Positions 42,943 through 52,252 are shown, counted from the stretch's first letter. The stretch: DNA of 64,000 nt from Billgrantia pellis (GCF_008297955.1 NZ_VTPY01000004.1:248001-312000); one strand, 5' to 3'. Numbers and translations: made by a program. The notes: generated by a model not told the origin, from the sequence alone.

Positions 42943-44841
42943 CTAGGATTCCTCCGGCCTGCGATAGTTGACTCCGAGTCGATCCAGGTGCGGCAGATAC
43001 GCGATCAGGCGGGCACGATAATCCTCGAAATCGGGCTGTCCGCCGGCGTACCAGGCCACCTCGGCGAAAGCGGTCAGCCGCGGGAAGAGCATGTAATCCA
43101 TGCGCTCGCGGCTGGCGATCAGCTCGGTCCACAGCGCCGCCTGCAATCCCAGGAAGCGCTCCCTCGCCGGCGCATCGGGAGCCAGCCCGATCCAAGGGTC
43201 ATAATGGTGAACCCTTTCCAGCGGCACCTCGCCGGCCCAGTTGAGTCCGGGGTCCTGAAAATCACCGCTCTGCGCCAGATCGAAGTAGGAGAATTCGCTC
43301 GGCTGAAGCACCAGTTGCACGTCGCGCCGCAACATGTCCGACACCACCCGTTGGCTGGTCCAGGCGAAGGCCACCAGCCCCGGGTCCAGATCGGGGCCGT
43401 GCAGCACCTCTTCCCAGCCCATCATGCGCTTGCCCCGGGTCGCCAGGAAGCGCTGCACATGGCGTAGGAAATGGGAGGCCAGTTCCTCGGGCCGGGTGTA
43501 GCCTTCCCGTTCCATCAATGCGCGGCAGCGCGGGCTGCCCAGCCACACCCCCCGGGGCACCTCGTCACCGCCCACATGTACCCAGGGCCCGGGAAACAGT
43601 TCGCAGACCTCCTCGAGCACGCGTTCGGCGAAGACGTAGGTCCCCTCCAAGGCGGGTGAGAGCACGTTGTCGGAGTAGCGCTGGTCAGAGAGGTAGACCG
43701 AGCAATCCTCGGAGTCGCGCAGCAACTCCGGCAGGGCAAGGATGGCCGCGCGGCTGTGGGCGGGCATGTCGATCTCGGGCACTACCGCGATGCCGAGGCG
43801 CTCGGCATGCGCCACCACACGCCTGACCTCGTCCTGGGTATAGTAGCCGCCGCTGCGCTCAGGGCCGGTGCAGTACTGCGGCTCGAGCCGTTCGCTGTGA
43901 CCGCGCCACGCTCCGACCTCGGTCAACTGCGGAAAGGCACGTATTTCCAGTCGCCAGCCTTCGTCATCGGTCAGGTGCCAGTGAAAAACGTTGAGCTTGA
44001 GCCTTGCCATCAAATCGAGCAGGCGCAGGATACGACCGATCGGGTGAAAGTGGCGCGCGCAGTCGAGCATCAGGCCGCGATATCCGAAGCGTGGCGCATC
44101 GCTGATGCGTACGCCCGGCAAACGCCAGGCATCGTCGCGATCGTTCAGTGGTCGTGCGGGCAGGAGCTGCAATAGCGTGGCGGCGGCATGCAGAAAACCG
44201 GCCGCATCGGCTGCTTCCAGCAGCGCCCCTTTGGGGGTCACGCTCAGCTCGTACGCTTCGGCCTCGAGCGAATCGCGCAAGCGAAAGCGCAGCTGGGCCG
44301 GCTCCCCGAGCGTGACGTCACTGCGACAATGCTCGGCCAGGCCACGGCGCAGCCAGTCTGCGGCCGGCCGGGCCCGATCGGGGCCGGGGTCGAGGCGGAC
44401 TTCATCACTCAGCGCCAGGTGGCCCGGCAGCCATTCCACGTAGCGCGGCCAGGGGATCAATCCCGGTACGCCGCCGGAACGCCCCGCGGATCGGCCGACC
44501 TCCGCACCGGGCCAGCGTACCATGACCGGCAGGGTTTCGGGATGACCGGGCGCAATGGCGTAGGCCGCCAGGGGCAGCTTGGTCACGCGCGCCACCGCCA
44601 CCTCCAGCTCCAGCACGCAGTGCAGGGCGTCGCCTTCGGCCAGCGGTTGGCTCATCGCCAGCAGACAATGGCTGCCGGTCTGTTGCAGATGGCGGATCGG
44701 CCCGTCGATGACCCGGCGCACGCCGCGTACCAGGTTGAGGTGAAGCCGCCAATCTCCCTTCAGCAGGCCGGCATGATGATTCTCCAGCCGCAACCGCAGC
44801 TGGCCTTCTTTCGTTTCCGGAGTACAGTGAAGTGTCAGCAT
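42943..44841 (-). CDS. Beta-N-acetylhexosaminidase, GH20
   Basis: A 632-residue glycoside hydrolase. An N-terminal domain of about 240 residues precedes the catalytic barrel, which starts near GYRGLMLDCARHFHPI and holds the Asp-Glu catalytic pair in HVGGDEVPRGVW. Substrate-site blocks FHWHLTDDEGWRLEIR and the late WTELIASRERMDYMLFPR also fit. There is no signal peptide, so it should act in the cytoplasm, splitting imported chitobiose or related beta-GlcNAc compounds. It is divergent from nagB and the other amino-sugar genes, and its GlcNAc product feeds the kinase encoded at 45768. Confidence 0.93.
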   Translation of the reverse strand: MLTLHCTPETKEGQLRLRLENHHAGLLKGDWRLHLNLVRGVRRVIDGPIRHLQQTGSHCLLAMSQPLAEGDALHCVLELEVAVARVTKLPLAAYAIAPGHPETLPVMVRWPGAEVGRSAGRSGGVPGLIPWPRYVEWLPGHLALSDEVRLDPGPDRARPAADWLRRGLAEHCRSDVTLGEPAQLRFRLRDSLEAEAYELSVTPKGALLEAADAAGFLHAAATLLQLLPARPLNDRDDAWRLPGVRISDAPRFGYRGLMLDCARHFHPIGRILRLLDLMARLKLNVFHWHLTDDEGWRLEIRAFPQLTEVGAWRGHSERLEPQYCTGPERSGGYYTQDEVRRVVAHAERLGIAVVPEIDMPAHSRAAILALPELLRDSEDCSVYLSDQRYSDNVLSPALEGTYVFAERVLEEVCELFPGPWVHVGGDEVPRGVWLGSPRCRALMEREGYTRPEELASHFLRHVQRFLATRGKRMMGWEEVLHGPDLDPGLVAFAWTSQRVVSDMLRRDVQLVLQPSEFSYFDLAQSGDFQDPGLNWAGEVPLERVHHYDPWIGLAPDAPARERFLGLQAALWTELIASRERMDYMLFPRLTAFAEVAWYAGGQPDFEDYRARLIAYLPHLDRLGVNYRRPEES

Positions 44842-44859
44842 CGTCCTTTGCCTCAGGGC

Positions 44860-44887
44860 TTGTCATGCAAGTCCAAGACCCTATATA
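44860..44887 (+). promoter_or_regulatory. Candidate nagB promoter with overlapping inverted repeats
   Basis: TTGTCA (44860-44865) and TATATA (44882-44887) are spaced by 16 bases, 108 bases before the nagB start. The inverted repeat CTTG-TCATG-CAAG (44859-44871) overlaps the -35 box and CCAAG-ACG-CTTGG (44892-44904) follows the -10 box; either could be an operator for an amino-sugar regulator not encoded here. Confidence 0.4.
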
Positions 44888-44994
44888 GCATCCAAGACGC
44901 TTGGCGTTGCGACAACCGCTTCGCCGCGCGCCTGCCGGATGGTCACCCGCACCGCCGTTGAGGAGGGTCGCCGGGGGTCGCATGGGAGGATGTC

Positions 44995-45771
44995 ATGGAC
45001 CTGATCATTGTGCGAAACACCGAACGGATGGCCCGTATCGGGGCCGACCTGATCCAGCGCCAGCTTGCAACGAAACCCGACAGTGTCCTCGGGCTTGCCA
45101 CAGGCGCCACCCCGCTGAACCTTTATCGAGAAATGGTGGCGCGTCATCGCCGGGGCCGGCTCACGCTGGAGCGTGCCATCACCTTCAATCTCGACGAGTA
45201 CCTGGGCCTGGGGCCGGAGCATCCCGCCAGCTATGCCAGCTACATGCGCCGTCATCTTTTCGGCCCGATGGGTCTCGACCCGGCACGCGCTCATCTTCCC
45301 AACGGGACGGCCGCCGCCCCCGAGGCCGAAGCGAAGTGCTACGAGGCTCGGCTGCAAGCGGTCGGCGGCATCGACCTGCAGTTGCTCGGGATCGGTCTCA
45401 ATGGCCATATCGGGTTCAACGAACCCGGCTCAGCGTTGGATTCACGGGCCCGCGTGGTGTGTCTGAGCGCCACCACCCGGGCCGCCAACCAGCGTTATTT
45501 CCCCCTCGACGAGTCAACGCCGACGCACGCCATTACCCTGGGCATCGGGACCATCATGGAAGCCCGGCGCCTGCTGCTGCTGGCTTCCGGCTCGGCCAAG
45601 GCCGCGGCAGTCAGCGATGCCTTGGAGGGCCCCATCACTCCCGAGGTGCCGGCCTCGGTGGTGCAGCGCCATCCCCGGGTAACCGTCCTCATTGACGCCG
45701 AGGCGGCCACGGCGCTCTCCCCCATCATGCGCCGCCAGGCCCGCGAACCCGATGCCATCGCTGTATCATGA
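44995..45771 (+). CDS. nagB: Glucosamine-6-phosphate deaminase
   Basis: A 258-residue cytosolic enzyme that converts glucosamine-6-phosphate to fructose-6-phosphate and ammonia. Phosphate-binding LGLATGATPLNLYREM, the active-site FNLDEYLGLGPEHPASY and LGIGLNGHIGFNEPGS are all canonical. GGGAGGATGTC precedes the start. It is slightly shorter at the C-terminus than E. coli NagB, where the allosteric GlcNAc-6-P contacts lie. It overlaps the kinase gene by four bases, and nagA follows in the same way, so the three are translationally coupled. Confidence 0.96.
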   Translation: MDLIIVRNTERMARIGADLIQRQLATKPDSVLGLATGATPLNLYREMVARHRRGRLTLERAITFNLDEYLGLGPEHPASYASYMRRHLFGPMGLDPARAHLPNGTAAAPEAEAKCYEARLQAVGGIDLQLLGIGLNGHIGFNEPGSALDSRARVVCLSATTRAANQRYFPLDESTPTHAITLGIGTIMEARRLLLLASGSAKAAAVSDALEGPITPEVPASVVQRHPRVTVLIDAEAATALSPIMRRQAREPDAIAVS

Positions 45772-46688
45772 GCACGTCGCCAACCTCCTCCGCGGTCCCG
45801 CCTCCCAGGGACATCTGGTATCTCGGCGTGGATGGCGGCGGTACCCACTGTCGCGCTCGCCTGTACGACGCCGATGGGCGTGTCCTGGGGCAAGGCCATG
45901 CCGGCAGCGCCAGCCTGCGCTTCGGCGTGTCGCATGTCTGGCAGCAGGTCCTGGCGGCTACACACGAAGCCGTGACCGCGGCCGGCCTGCCCCTAGCCAG
46001 CCTGTCGCGTGTCCATGCCGGCCTGGGCCTGGCCGGTGCCATCGACGCAACCACTTGGCGCGAAATGGCCGCCTACCCGACCCCCTTCGCGTCGGTATGC
46101 GTGCGCAGCGACGCGCATACCGCCGTCCTGGGCGCCTACGAAGGCGGCGAAGGCGGCATTCTGATCGTCGGTACCGGCTCTTGCGGCATGGCACACGTCG
46201 ACGGCCGCTTCTCCAGCGTCGGGGGTTGGGGGTTCCCGCTTTCCGATCATGCAAGCGGCGCCTGGCTCGGCCTCCAGGCGCTGCGAGAGGCCCTGCTGTG
46301 CCATGAGGGGCTGCGTGCGCCTTCGCTGTTGGCCGAGCGATTGCTGGACGAGTTCGGACACGAGCCGGCTCGGCTGGCCAAATGGCAGACGGACGCCAGA
46401 CCCCGCGATTTCGCCCGCTTCGCGCCGGCCGTGTTCGAGGCCGCCGATGAGGGCGATATACTGGCGACGGCACTCCGTCGGCGCGCCATCGACGACGCCA
46501 CCCTGCTGGCCCGGGGCGTACTCGATCTGGGCGTGACGCGGCTGTGCCTGGTGGGCGGAGTGGGGCGCGCCCTGATACCTCACCTGCCGACCTGGCTGCG
46601 CCAACGTCTGACGGAACCTCTGGGCGATGCCACGCAGGGAGCCTTTCTGCTGGCCCGTCGACTCACTGTCCGGGAGCGCACTTCATGA
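45768..46688 (+). CDS. N-acetylglucosamine kinase, BadF/BadG/BcrA/BcrD ATPase family
   Basis: A 306-residue sugar kinase of the actin-like ATPase superfamily. The N-terminal phosphate motif LGVDGGGTHCRARLYD, the second motif ILIVGTGSCGMAH and the adenosine-contacting LVGGVGRALIPHL are visible. It lies between nagB and nagA with ATGA overlaps on both sides, which strongly suggests phosphorylation of cytosolic GlcNAc (freed by the GH20 enzyme) to GlcNAc-6-phosphate. The family also includes glucosamine kinases, which is the main alternative. It replaces the phosphorylation step normally done by a PTS during uptake. Confidence 0.88.
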   Translation: MSTSPTSSAVPPPRDIWYLGVDGGGTHCRARLYDADGRVLGQGHAGSASLRFGVSHVWQQVLAATHEAVTAAGLPLASLSRVHAGLGLAGAIDATTWREMAAYPTPFASVCVRSDAHTAVLGAYEGGEGGILIVGTGSCGMAHVDGRFSSVGGWGFPLSDHASGAWLGLQALREALLCHEGLRAPSLLAERLLDEFGHEPARLAKWQTDARPRDFARFAPAVFEAADEGDILATALRRRAIDDATLLARGVLDLGVTRLCLVGGVGRALIPHLPTWLRQRLTEPLGDATQGAFLLARRLTVRERTS

Positions 46689-47830
46689 AACTGCTGACGA
46701 ACGGTCGGGTTTTCGATGGCGAGCAAGTTCGCGAAGATGTCGACGTCGTGCTCGAGGGCGAGACCATTCGCGAGCTGCGACCCGCAGGCCAGGCCCTGCC
46801 GACGGGAGCCGAGCGCCACGACCTCGGCGGTATGCTGCTCGCCCCGGGCTTCATCGACCTGCAGGTCAACGGCGGCGGCGGTCTTCTTTTCAATGACGCT
46901 CCCAGCGTGGAGCGCATTCGCGTCATCGCCGAGAGCCACCGCCGTCACGGCACGACCGGCCTGCTGATCACGCTGATCTCGGCTCGCCGAGAAGCGATGC
47001 AAGCCGCCACATCGGCGACCCGGCAGGCGCTGGAGCAAAAGCTCCCCGGCCTGCTCGGACTGCATCTGGAAGGGCCGTACCTCAATCCTATGCGCAAGGG
47101 CATCCACCCCGCCGAGACCCTTCGCGACCCCGAGCCGGATGCGCTGGAGCTGCTAACCGGGCTCGGGGGGGCCGGCATCACGCTGGTCACCCTGGCACCG
47201 GAGCGGGTGCCCGCGGGCTTCATTCGCGCGCTGGCGGAGCGCGGCGTGCATGTGGCCGCCGGCCACACCGCCGCGGACCATGCCACACTCCAACGCGCCA
47301 TTGCCGAGGGACTCCACGGCTTCACTCACCTCTACAATGCCATGTCACCGCTGGGCAGCCGCGAGCCGGGTGCCGTCGGCACGGCTCTGGCCGACCCCAC
47401 CACCTGGTGCAGCGTGATCGTCGACGGTCATCACGTGCATCCCGCCAGCCTGCGCATCGCCGTGGCGGCCAAGCCTCGCGGTCGTGTGCTGCTGGTGACC
47501 GACGCCATGCCCAGCGTCGGCAGCGCTCAGGACCGCTTCCCTCTGCTCGGCGAATCGATCGAGCGGCGCAATGGCCGACTCGTCAATCCCGACGGTACGC
47601 TGGCCGGGGCCGATCTGACCATGGATCGCGCCGTGGCCAATGCCCACCGGCTGCTCGGGTTGCCACTGGAAGAAGCGCTGCGCATGGGCTCGCGTTACCC
47701 GGCGGAGTGCCTGGGCCTGGATCGGCGGCACGGCTGGATACGCCCCGGCTACCGCGCCGATCTGGTCCTGCTCGACGCCACGCTGCGCGCACGGCGAACC
47801 TGGATCGGCGGCCAGTCGCAGCCGGCCTGA
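46685..47830 (+). CDS. nagA: N-acetylglucosamine-6-phosphate deacetylase
   Basis: A 381-residue amidohydrolase that removes acetate from GlcNAc-6-phosphate. Substrate and metal motifs are clear: LHLEGPYLNPMRKGIHP, the metal-ligand His in AAGHTAADH, GFTHLYNAMSPL and the catalytic Asp in LVTDAMPSVG. The ATG at 46685 (MKLLTNGRVF) overlaps the kinase stop. It completes the cytosolic route GlcNAc to GlcNAc-6-P to GlcN-6-P to fructose-6-P. It is the last gene of the operon; a hairpin follows at 47867. Confidence 0.95.
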   Translation: MKLLTNGRVFDGEQVREDVDVVLEGETIRELRPAGQALPTGAERHDLGGMLLAPGFIDLQVNGGGGLLFNDAPSVERIRVIAESHRRHGTTGLLITLISARREAMQAATSATRQALEQKLPGLLGLHLEGPYLNPMRKGIHPAETLRDPEPDALELLTGLGGAGITLVTLAPERVPAGFIRALAERGVHVAAGHTAADHATLQRAIAEGLHGFTHLYNAMSPLGSREPGAVGTALADPTTWCSVIVDGHHVHPASLRIAVAAKPRGRVLLVTDAMPSVGSAQDRFPLLGESIERRNGRLVNPDGTLAGADLTMDRAVANAHRLLGLPLEEALRMGSRYPAECLGLDRRHGWIRPGYRADLVLLDATLRARRTWIGGQSQPA

Positions 47831-47866
47831 CCCTCAGGTTTTTCTCGCTCTCGCCGATATATCCCT

Positions 47867-47891
47867 TGCGGACGTTCACGATACGTCCGCA
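47867..47891. terminator. Hairpin after nagA
   Basis: TGCGGACGT and ACGTCCGCA form a perfect nine-base stem with a seven-base loop, 37 bases after the nagA stop. There is no U-run, so it could be a terminator or a protein-binding palindrome. Confidence 0.45.
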
Positions 47892-48061
47892 TCAGGCTCG
47901 CTCCGCCAGGCCGGACATCCAACCGTCGGGACGGAAGCGAAGCGGCACAGTTCGTGAAACCTCGGTATAACTTTGATACGCTCAAGAAGTGTTTTGGTCT
48001 AACAAGCGGAGCGAGCAACCACGATCGATCATTCATTACCAAGCCAGTGCAGGAGGTACTC

Positions 48062-48367
48062 ATGCGAGTCTACAAACCTGAATGGCGGTGCACGTTCAGC
48101 GTAAACGAAGGCGTAGAGGAAACGGCAAGCTGGCGGGAGCGACTTGCCTGGTGCATACGCCGCCTTGCCGACAAGCTGGACGGTAACGGCAGAACGATCA
48201 AGATCGATTGCAGCGTGACCCCCGAGGTCAGCCGCGACGAGGTGGACACCTGCCTGGGCAAGGGCTTCGCCGTCACCCAGAGCCTGCTGACCCAGTTGGC
48301 CCACCAAGCTGCCTGCGAAGACGTGATGCGAGATGCCAAGGCAGAGCTGTACGAGGACCATCGCTAG
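48062..48367 (+). CDS. Conserved hypothetical protein, paralogue of the one at 40354
   Basis: A 101-residue protein about two thirds identical by eye to the one at 40354. Conserved blocks are MRVY-PEW, VNEG, ASWR, PEVSR, DTCL-KGF and QAACEDVMRDAK. The ATG at 48062 has GCAGGAGG upstream; the longer frame starting at 47954 lacks support. The fold is unknown; a beta N-terminus and a helical C-terminus are suggested by composition. It ends before a good rho-independent terminator and is probably monocistronic. Confidence 0.78.
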   Translation: MRVYKPEWRCTFSVNEGVEETASWRERLAWCIRRLADKLDGNGRTIKIDCSVTPEVSRDEVDTCLGKGFAVTQSLLTQLAHQAACEDVMRDAKAELYEDHR

Positions 48368-48396
48368 AGGTATACCCGTGTTACCGCTGACCCTGT

Positions 48397-48438
48397 AGAC
48401 GCCCCATTCGGCAGCCGCCGACTGGGGCGTCTTGTTTT
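48397..48438 (+). terminator. Rho-independent terminator
   Basis: AGACGCCCC (48397-48405) pairs with GGGGCGTCT (48424-48432) and is followed by TGTTTT. It ends the transcript of the small gene at 48062. Confidence 0.8.
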
Positions 48439-48582
48439 AAGGCGTCTTGACCAAAACGTCTCGTCTTTCGCTGCAATGCATCGCTTTTATCCTCAAACAC
48501 AAGTTAAAGTTACAAAAATTTAATGCTGCGCTGCACAAAGACGGTCTACGCTGGAAGGGCAACCCCAACGGAGGGCAAGCTT

Positions 48583-48720
48583 ATGACCGTTTCGCAGCCG
48601 TCCCGTACGCCATTCGACGAAGACGTTCTCCGCCACTGGGCCGACCGGGCCCGTCGCGAACAGGCAGCCCAAGACATCATCAGGGCTTACCTCTCTCGCT
48701 TGCCGGCCACGCGTGACTGA
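48583..48720 (+). CDS. Possible small protein of 45 residues
   Basis: The frame starts with an ATG eight bases after GGAGGG and encodes a charged, helical peptide (EDVLRHWADRARREQAAQDI). Arg-rich short proteins of similar look occur widely in proteobacteria, but I cannot assign a family. The AT-rich tract at 48465-48530 could hold its promoter. Support is limited to the ribosome site and coding-like composition. Confidence 0.45.
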   Translation: MTVSQPSRTPFDEDVLRHWADRARREQAAQDIIRAYLSRLPATRD

Positions 48721-48866
48721 CCCGAGCCTGACCAGCGTATTAAACTATCCACAACCCACAGCCGAAGCCACTAGCGGCAACGAGCTCGCCAAGCCGAGTT
48801 CAGGCAGCACCCACCGGGGCCGACATCGACCCCCAACGACCATGTCGACGAGTCCGCGGGCGGAAC

Positions 48867-48889
48867 CGATACCGATACCGATACCGCAG
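48867..48889 (+). repeat. Six-base tandem repeat before the AraC gene
   Basis: Consecutive copies of CCGATA sit immediately upstream of the ribosome site AGGAGG of the AraC regulator. Copy-number change would alter the leader but not the spacing between the ribosome site and the start codon. Confidence 0.6.
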
Positions 48890-48897
48890 GAGGCATG

Positions 48898-49707
48898 ATG
48901 GCAGCCGATCTTCATCGCGCGGTTCCCTACAGCACCGGCATTCCCGGTCTGGTCGCGATGAGCCTGACCTCGAACCGCGTCTTTCCCCGCCACTCCCATG
49001 ATCAGTTCGGCATCGGCGTGATGGGCGCCGGCGGCCATCGCTCCTGGAGCAGTGCCGGTCGGGTGGATGCCCTGGCAGGCGACATCATCACGGTGAACCC
49101 CGGCGAGATACACGACGGCGCTCCGTTCGACGCCACCGGGCGCACCTGGCACATGCTCTACTTCGACCCTGGTCTGCTCCGTCGAATCGTGGACGCGCCG
49201 GCCGGCTCGGTCGAACTGACACGCCCTTCCCTTCACGATCCCCCGTTGGCCGAGCAGCTGATGCGGGTGTTCCGCCAAGTCGTCTCCGCGCCGAGCGATA
49301 CCTTGGCGATGGAGGAGCACTGCTGTCGGTTGCTGAGCCAAGCAGTCGACCGCCATGCCTCGTGCCGACTCGACATGTCGGAAGCTTCCGGCAACATCGC
49401 CCGGGTACGTCAGCGCCTCGACGATGCCCCGCAGCAGGCCGCCACGCTGACCGAATTGGCCATTCTCGCCGGGGTGAGCCGTTACCAGCTGTTACGCGGT
49501 TTCGCCCGGACGCTGGGTATCACCCCCCACGCTTACTTGCTCCAGCGTCGAGTGCTCGAGGCCCGACGTTTGATCGCGGCCGGCCATTCGCTGAGCCAGG
49601 CGGCGCTCGAAGCCGGTTTCGCCGATCAGAGCCACATGACCCGGGCCTTCGTGCGCCAACTCGGCCTCACGCCCGGCCGCTATCGCCGGGCACTCCGCCA
49701 CACCTGA
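48898..49707 (+). CDS. AraC-family transcriptional regulator
   Basis: A 269-residue regulator with an N-terminal cupin-type ligand domain (about 15-130; FPRHSHDQFGIGVM and VNPGEIHDGAPF) and two C-terminal helix-turn-helix units (about 175-265; LAILAGVSRYQLLRGFARTL and AALEAGFADQSHMTRAFVRQ). It starts at the second of two adjacent ATG codons or the first; AGGAGG fits both. The downstream LysE-type exporter, 74 bases away on the same strand, is the likely target, a pairing seen often in proteobacteria. Confidence 0.92.
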   Translation: MAADLHRAVPYSTGIPGLVAMSLTSNRVFPRHSHDQFGIGVMGAGGHRSWSSAGRVDALAGDIITVNPGEIHDGAPFDATGRTWHMLYFDPGLLRRIVDAPAGSVELTRPSLHDPPLAEQLMRVFRQVVSAPSDTLAMEEHCCRLLSQAVDRHASCRLDMSEASGNIARVRQRLDDAPQQAATLTELAILAGVSRYQLLRGFARTLGITPHAYLLQRRVLEARRLIAAGHSLSQAALEAGFADQSHMTRAFVRQLGLTPGRYRRALRHT

Positions 49708-49781
49708 CGACTGCAATTTCGTTCAAGATTTCCCCGACCGCAGCGACGACGATGCCGGTATCGCCTTGCCGGAGTCTCGCC

Positions 49782-50393
49782 ATGTCGATCGACTATTGGC
49801 TGACCGCGCTGCTGGTGGTCGCCTCTCCCGGCACGGGAGTGCTCTTCACCCTGGCCACGGGATTGTCGCGTGGCGTTCGCGCCAGCTGGCTGGCAGCGCT
49901 CGGCTGTACGCTGGGTATCGTGCCGCATACCGTCGCAGCCATCACCGGGCTCGCCTCGCTGCTGAGCGCCAGTGCGCTAGCGTTCCAGGTGCTCAAGGGG
50001 CTGGGCGTCGCCTACTTGCTCTACATCGCCTGGCGTACCCTGACCTCGGGCGACGCGCTGACGCCCGGTGTCGAAAGCGCTGCCCGCCCGGCTCGGCAAC
50101 TGATCGCCGCCGGCATTCTGCTCAACCTGCTCAACCCGAAGCTCACACTTTTCTTCCTGGCCTTCCTGCCACAGTTCGTCGACCCGCGTGCCAGCGCTCC
50201 GCTCTGGCGGATGGTCGAACTCAGCCTCATTTTCATGCTGCTGACACTCATCGTCTTTATCGCCTATGGCGCTACGGCCGCCGTTTTGCGTCAGCAGATG
50301 TTGGCCCGCCCCCAGGCGCTCACCTGGCTGCGTCGCGGTTTCGCGGCCGGCTTTCTTGCGCTGGCGGCACGCCTGGCGCTGACGGAACCCTAG
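49782..50393 (+). CDS. LysE/RhtB-family amino-acid exporter
   Basis: A 203-residue membrane protein with about six hydrophobic helices. The opening MSIDYWLTALLVVASPGTGV with the family's SPGP-like motif, and LLNPKLTLFFLAFLPQFVD, are diagnostic. The ATG at 49782 is chosen from the homology start; the long upstream open frame is the shadow of the AraC gene. It probably exports an amino acid or derivative under control of the upstream AraC protein. Confidence 0.92.
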   Translation: MSIDYWLTALLVVASPGTGVLFTLATGLSRGVRASWLAALGCTLGIVPHTVAAITGLASLLSASALAFQVLKGLGVAYLLYIAWRTLTSGDALTPGVESAARPARQLIAAGILLNLLNPKLTLFFLAFLPQFVDPRASAPLWRMVELSLIFMLLTLIVFIAYGATAAVLRQQMLARPQALTWLRRGFAAGFLALAARLALTEP

Positions 50394-50483
50394 CCTGGCC
50401 GCTACCGCAGCGTCTGGCTACGCTCATAGACGGCTGCGGCTTGCCTGCGGCATACGACAACAAGGAAGGAAGCGAGACACGCC

Positions 50484-51800
50484 ATGCATAGATCACTCTA
50501 CCCCCCCGTCTGCCTGGGGCTGCTGCTTACCGGGGCGGCGATGGCACAAAGCGAACCCGAAAATCTCCCCGAATGGAACGATGCCATGATCGAAGCGGCG
50601 AAGAATGTCACGCTCGGCCCGCGTCCGCTCTTCCTGGTCAACGACATGAGCGAGGAGACCGAACGCGAGCGCGAGCTGAAGAACGAGCTGCTGGAGTGCG
50701 CCGCACGCCATACCGACTGGCAGCCCTCGACACTCTCCATCGCCCATCGCGGCGCCCCGCTGCAGTTCCCGGAGCATACCCTGGAAGGTTACCTGGCTGG
50801 GGCGCAAGGGGGGGCCGGCATCCTCGAATGCGACGTGACCTTCACCAGCGACAACGAACTGGTGTGTCGCCACTCCCAGTGCGACCTGCATACCACCACC
50901 AACATCGTCGAAACCGAACTGGCCGAGAAATGCAGCGTTCCGCCCCAGGTCGACCCGGACAGCGGCGAATTGACCAACGCTGCCGAGATACGCTGCTGTG
51001 CCAGCGATATCACCCTGGCCGAATTCCGCACTCTTCGCGGCACCATGGAGGGCGCCAATCCCGAAGCCCGCAGCATCGAGGCATACATGGCCGGCAATCC
51101 CGCCTGGCGCAGCGACCTGTATGCCTCGCGCGGCACCCTGATGAGCCATGCCGACAGCATCGCCCTGTTCCGGAAGCTGGGCGTCAAGATGACACCCGAA
51201 CTCAAGGAGCCCGAGGTCGAGATGCCCTTCAACGGCATGAGCCAGGAAGACTACGCCCAGAAGCTCGTCGACGAGTACAAGGCCGCCGACGTTTCTCCAG
51301 GCGACGTCTACGCTCAGTCCTTCCGCCTGGGTGACGTGCGCTACTGGATCGAGCACGAGCCCGAATTCGGTGAGCAAGCGGTGTATCTCGACGACCGCTA
51401 CGACGACGAAGGATTCGACCATACCGACCCCGACACCTGGTCGCCGAGCATGGAGGAGCTGGCCGAACAAGGCGTGAAGATCCTGGCTCCGCCGCTGTGG
51501 ATGCTGCTGGAAGCCAACCCCGACTTCGGCGAGGGCGACAGCCGGATCGTGCCATCGGTCTATGCCGAACGCGCGCGCGAAGCGGGGTTGGAGTTGATTA
51601 CCTGGACCTTGGAGCGCTCCGGCCCCTTGAGCGAGGGCGGGCAGTGGTATCACCAGACAACGGAAGAGACGATTCGTCGTGATGGCGACAAGCTGATCAC
51701 ACTCGATACGCTGGTCCGGGACGTCGGCGTCCTCGGTGTCTTCTCCGACTGGCCCGCTACCGTATCGTTCTATGCCAACTGCTTGGAGCGACAAGACTGA
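50484..51800 (+). CDS. Periplasmic glycerophosphodiester phosphodiesterase
   Basis: A 438-residue protein with a cleavable signal peptide ([13 protein letters not shown], cleavage near residue 21). The GDPD catalytic site is visible in [16 protein letters not shown] and [20 protein letters not shown], with the general acid/base histidines and metal-binding Glu and Asp; later [13 protein letters not shown] adds another metal ligand. It hydrolyses glycerophosphodiesters to glycerol-3-phosphate and an alcohol such as choline or ethanolamine. It is longer than E. coli GlpQ by about 80 residues. It ends before a terminator. Confidence 0.93.
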   Translation: MHRSLYPPVCLGLLLTGAAMAQSEPENLPEWNDAMIEAAKNVTLGPRPLFLVNDMSEETERERELKNELLECAARHTDWQPSTLSIAHRGAPLQFPEHTLEGYLAGAQGGAGILECDVTFTSDNELVCRHSQCDLHTTTNIVETELAEKCSVPPQVDPDSGELTNAAEIRCCASDITLAEFRTLRGTMEGANPEARSIEAYMAGNPAWRSDLYASRGTLMSHADSIALFRKLGVKMTPELKEPEVEMPFNGMSQEDYAQKLVDEYKAADVSPGDVYAQSFRLGDVRYWIEHEPEFGEQAVYLDDRYDDEGFDHTDPDTWSPSMEELAEQGVKILAPPLWMLLEANPDFGEGDSRIVPSVYAERAREAGLELITWTLERSGPLSEGGQWYHQTTEETIRRDGDKLITLDTLVRDVGVLGVFSDWPATVSFYANCLERQD

Positions 51801-51807
51801 TCGAAGG

Positions 51808-51838
51808 CGCCCTGACCGGCTCTGGTGCGGTCAGGGCG
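51808..51838 (+). terminator. Terminator after the GDPD gene
   Basis: CGCCCTGACC (51808-51817) pairs with GGTCAGGGCG (51829-51838), followed by TCTTGCTT. It starts eight bases after the stop codon. Confidence 0.7.
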
Positions 51839-51877
51839 TCTTGCTTGCGCTCGAGCCTGGGCCTGTTCCGCCGCGCG

Positions 51878-52252
51878 CTACCAGGCAGCGCTGCGGGTAT
51901 AGTGAAGCGAGAGTACCCGCCAGTGGCCATCAATCTTTCGCCACAGCTCGCTGTAAAAGAGGGGAGCACGTTGCTTGACGTCGCCGACGACCTGTCCCAT
52001 GCCGTGGATCGATACCACATCGCCGAGCGGCACGAGCTTGAGGGTAATATCCTCGGCCCGGCTGCCACGTGCATACCAGCGATTCGCCCCGACGGCATCC
52101 GCCACGTAGCCGAGCTGGTCCATCTTTTCCTGCAATCCATGATCGTTGACGACGATGAAATCATCGCATTCGATCTGATCCATCAGGCCAACGTTGCCAT
52201 CCAGGTAGGCGGCGTACCACTGCTGGCGCGTTTCAAGCAATCTCGTATGCAC
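51878..52252 (-). CDS. NTF2/SnoaL-like (DUF4440-type) protein
   Basis: A 124-residue protein with the cone-shaped alpha+beta fold pattern of the NTF2 superfamily: an N-terminal helix with RQQWYAAYLDGNVGLMDQI, then DDFIVVNDHGLQEKMDQL and closing strands LFYSELWRKIDGHWRVLSLH. The GTG at 52252 follows AGGAGAAGG. Members include small hydrolases, isomerases and binding proteins; no catalytic residue can be named here. Confidence 0.82.
   Translation of the reverse strand: MHTRLLETRQQWYAAYLDGNVGLMDQIECDDFIVVNDHGLQEKMDQLGYVADAVGANRWYARGSRAEDITLKLVPLGDVVSIHGMGQVVGDVKQRAPLFYSELWRKIDGHWRVLSLHYTRSAAW

Noticed and set aside
48369..48376. GGTATACC resembling the GntR motif core
   Set aside because: Lies just after a stop codon inside a terminator region and lacks the TAATAC extension shared by the three real candidates.
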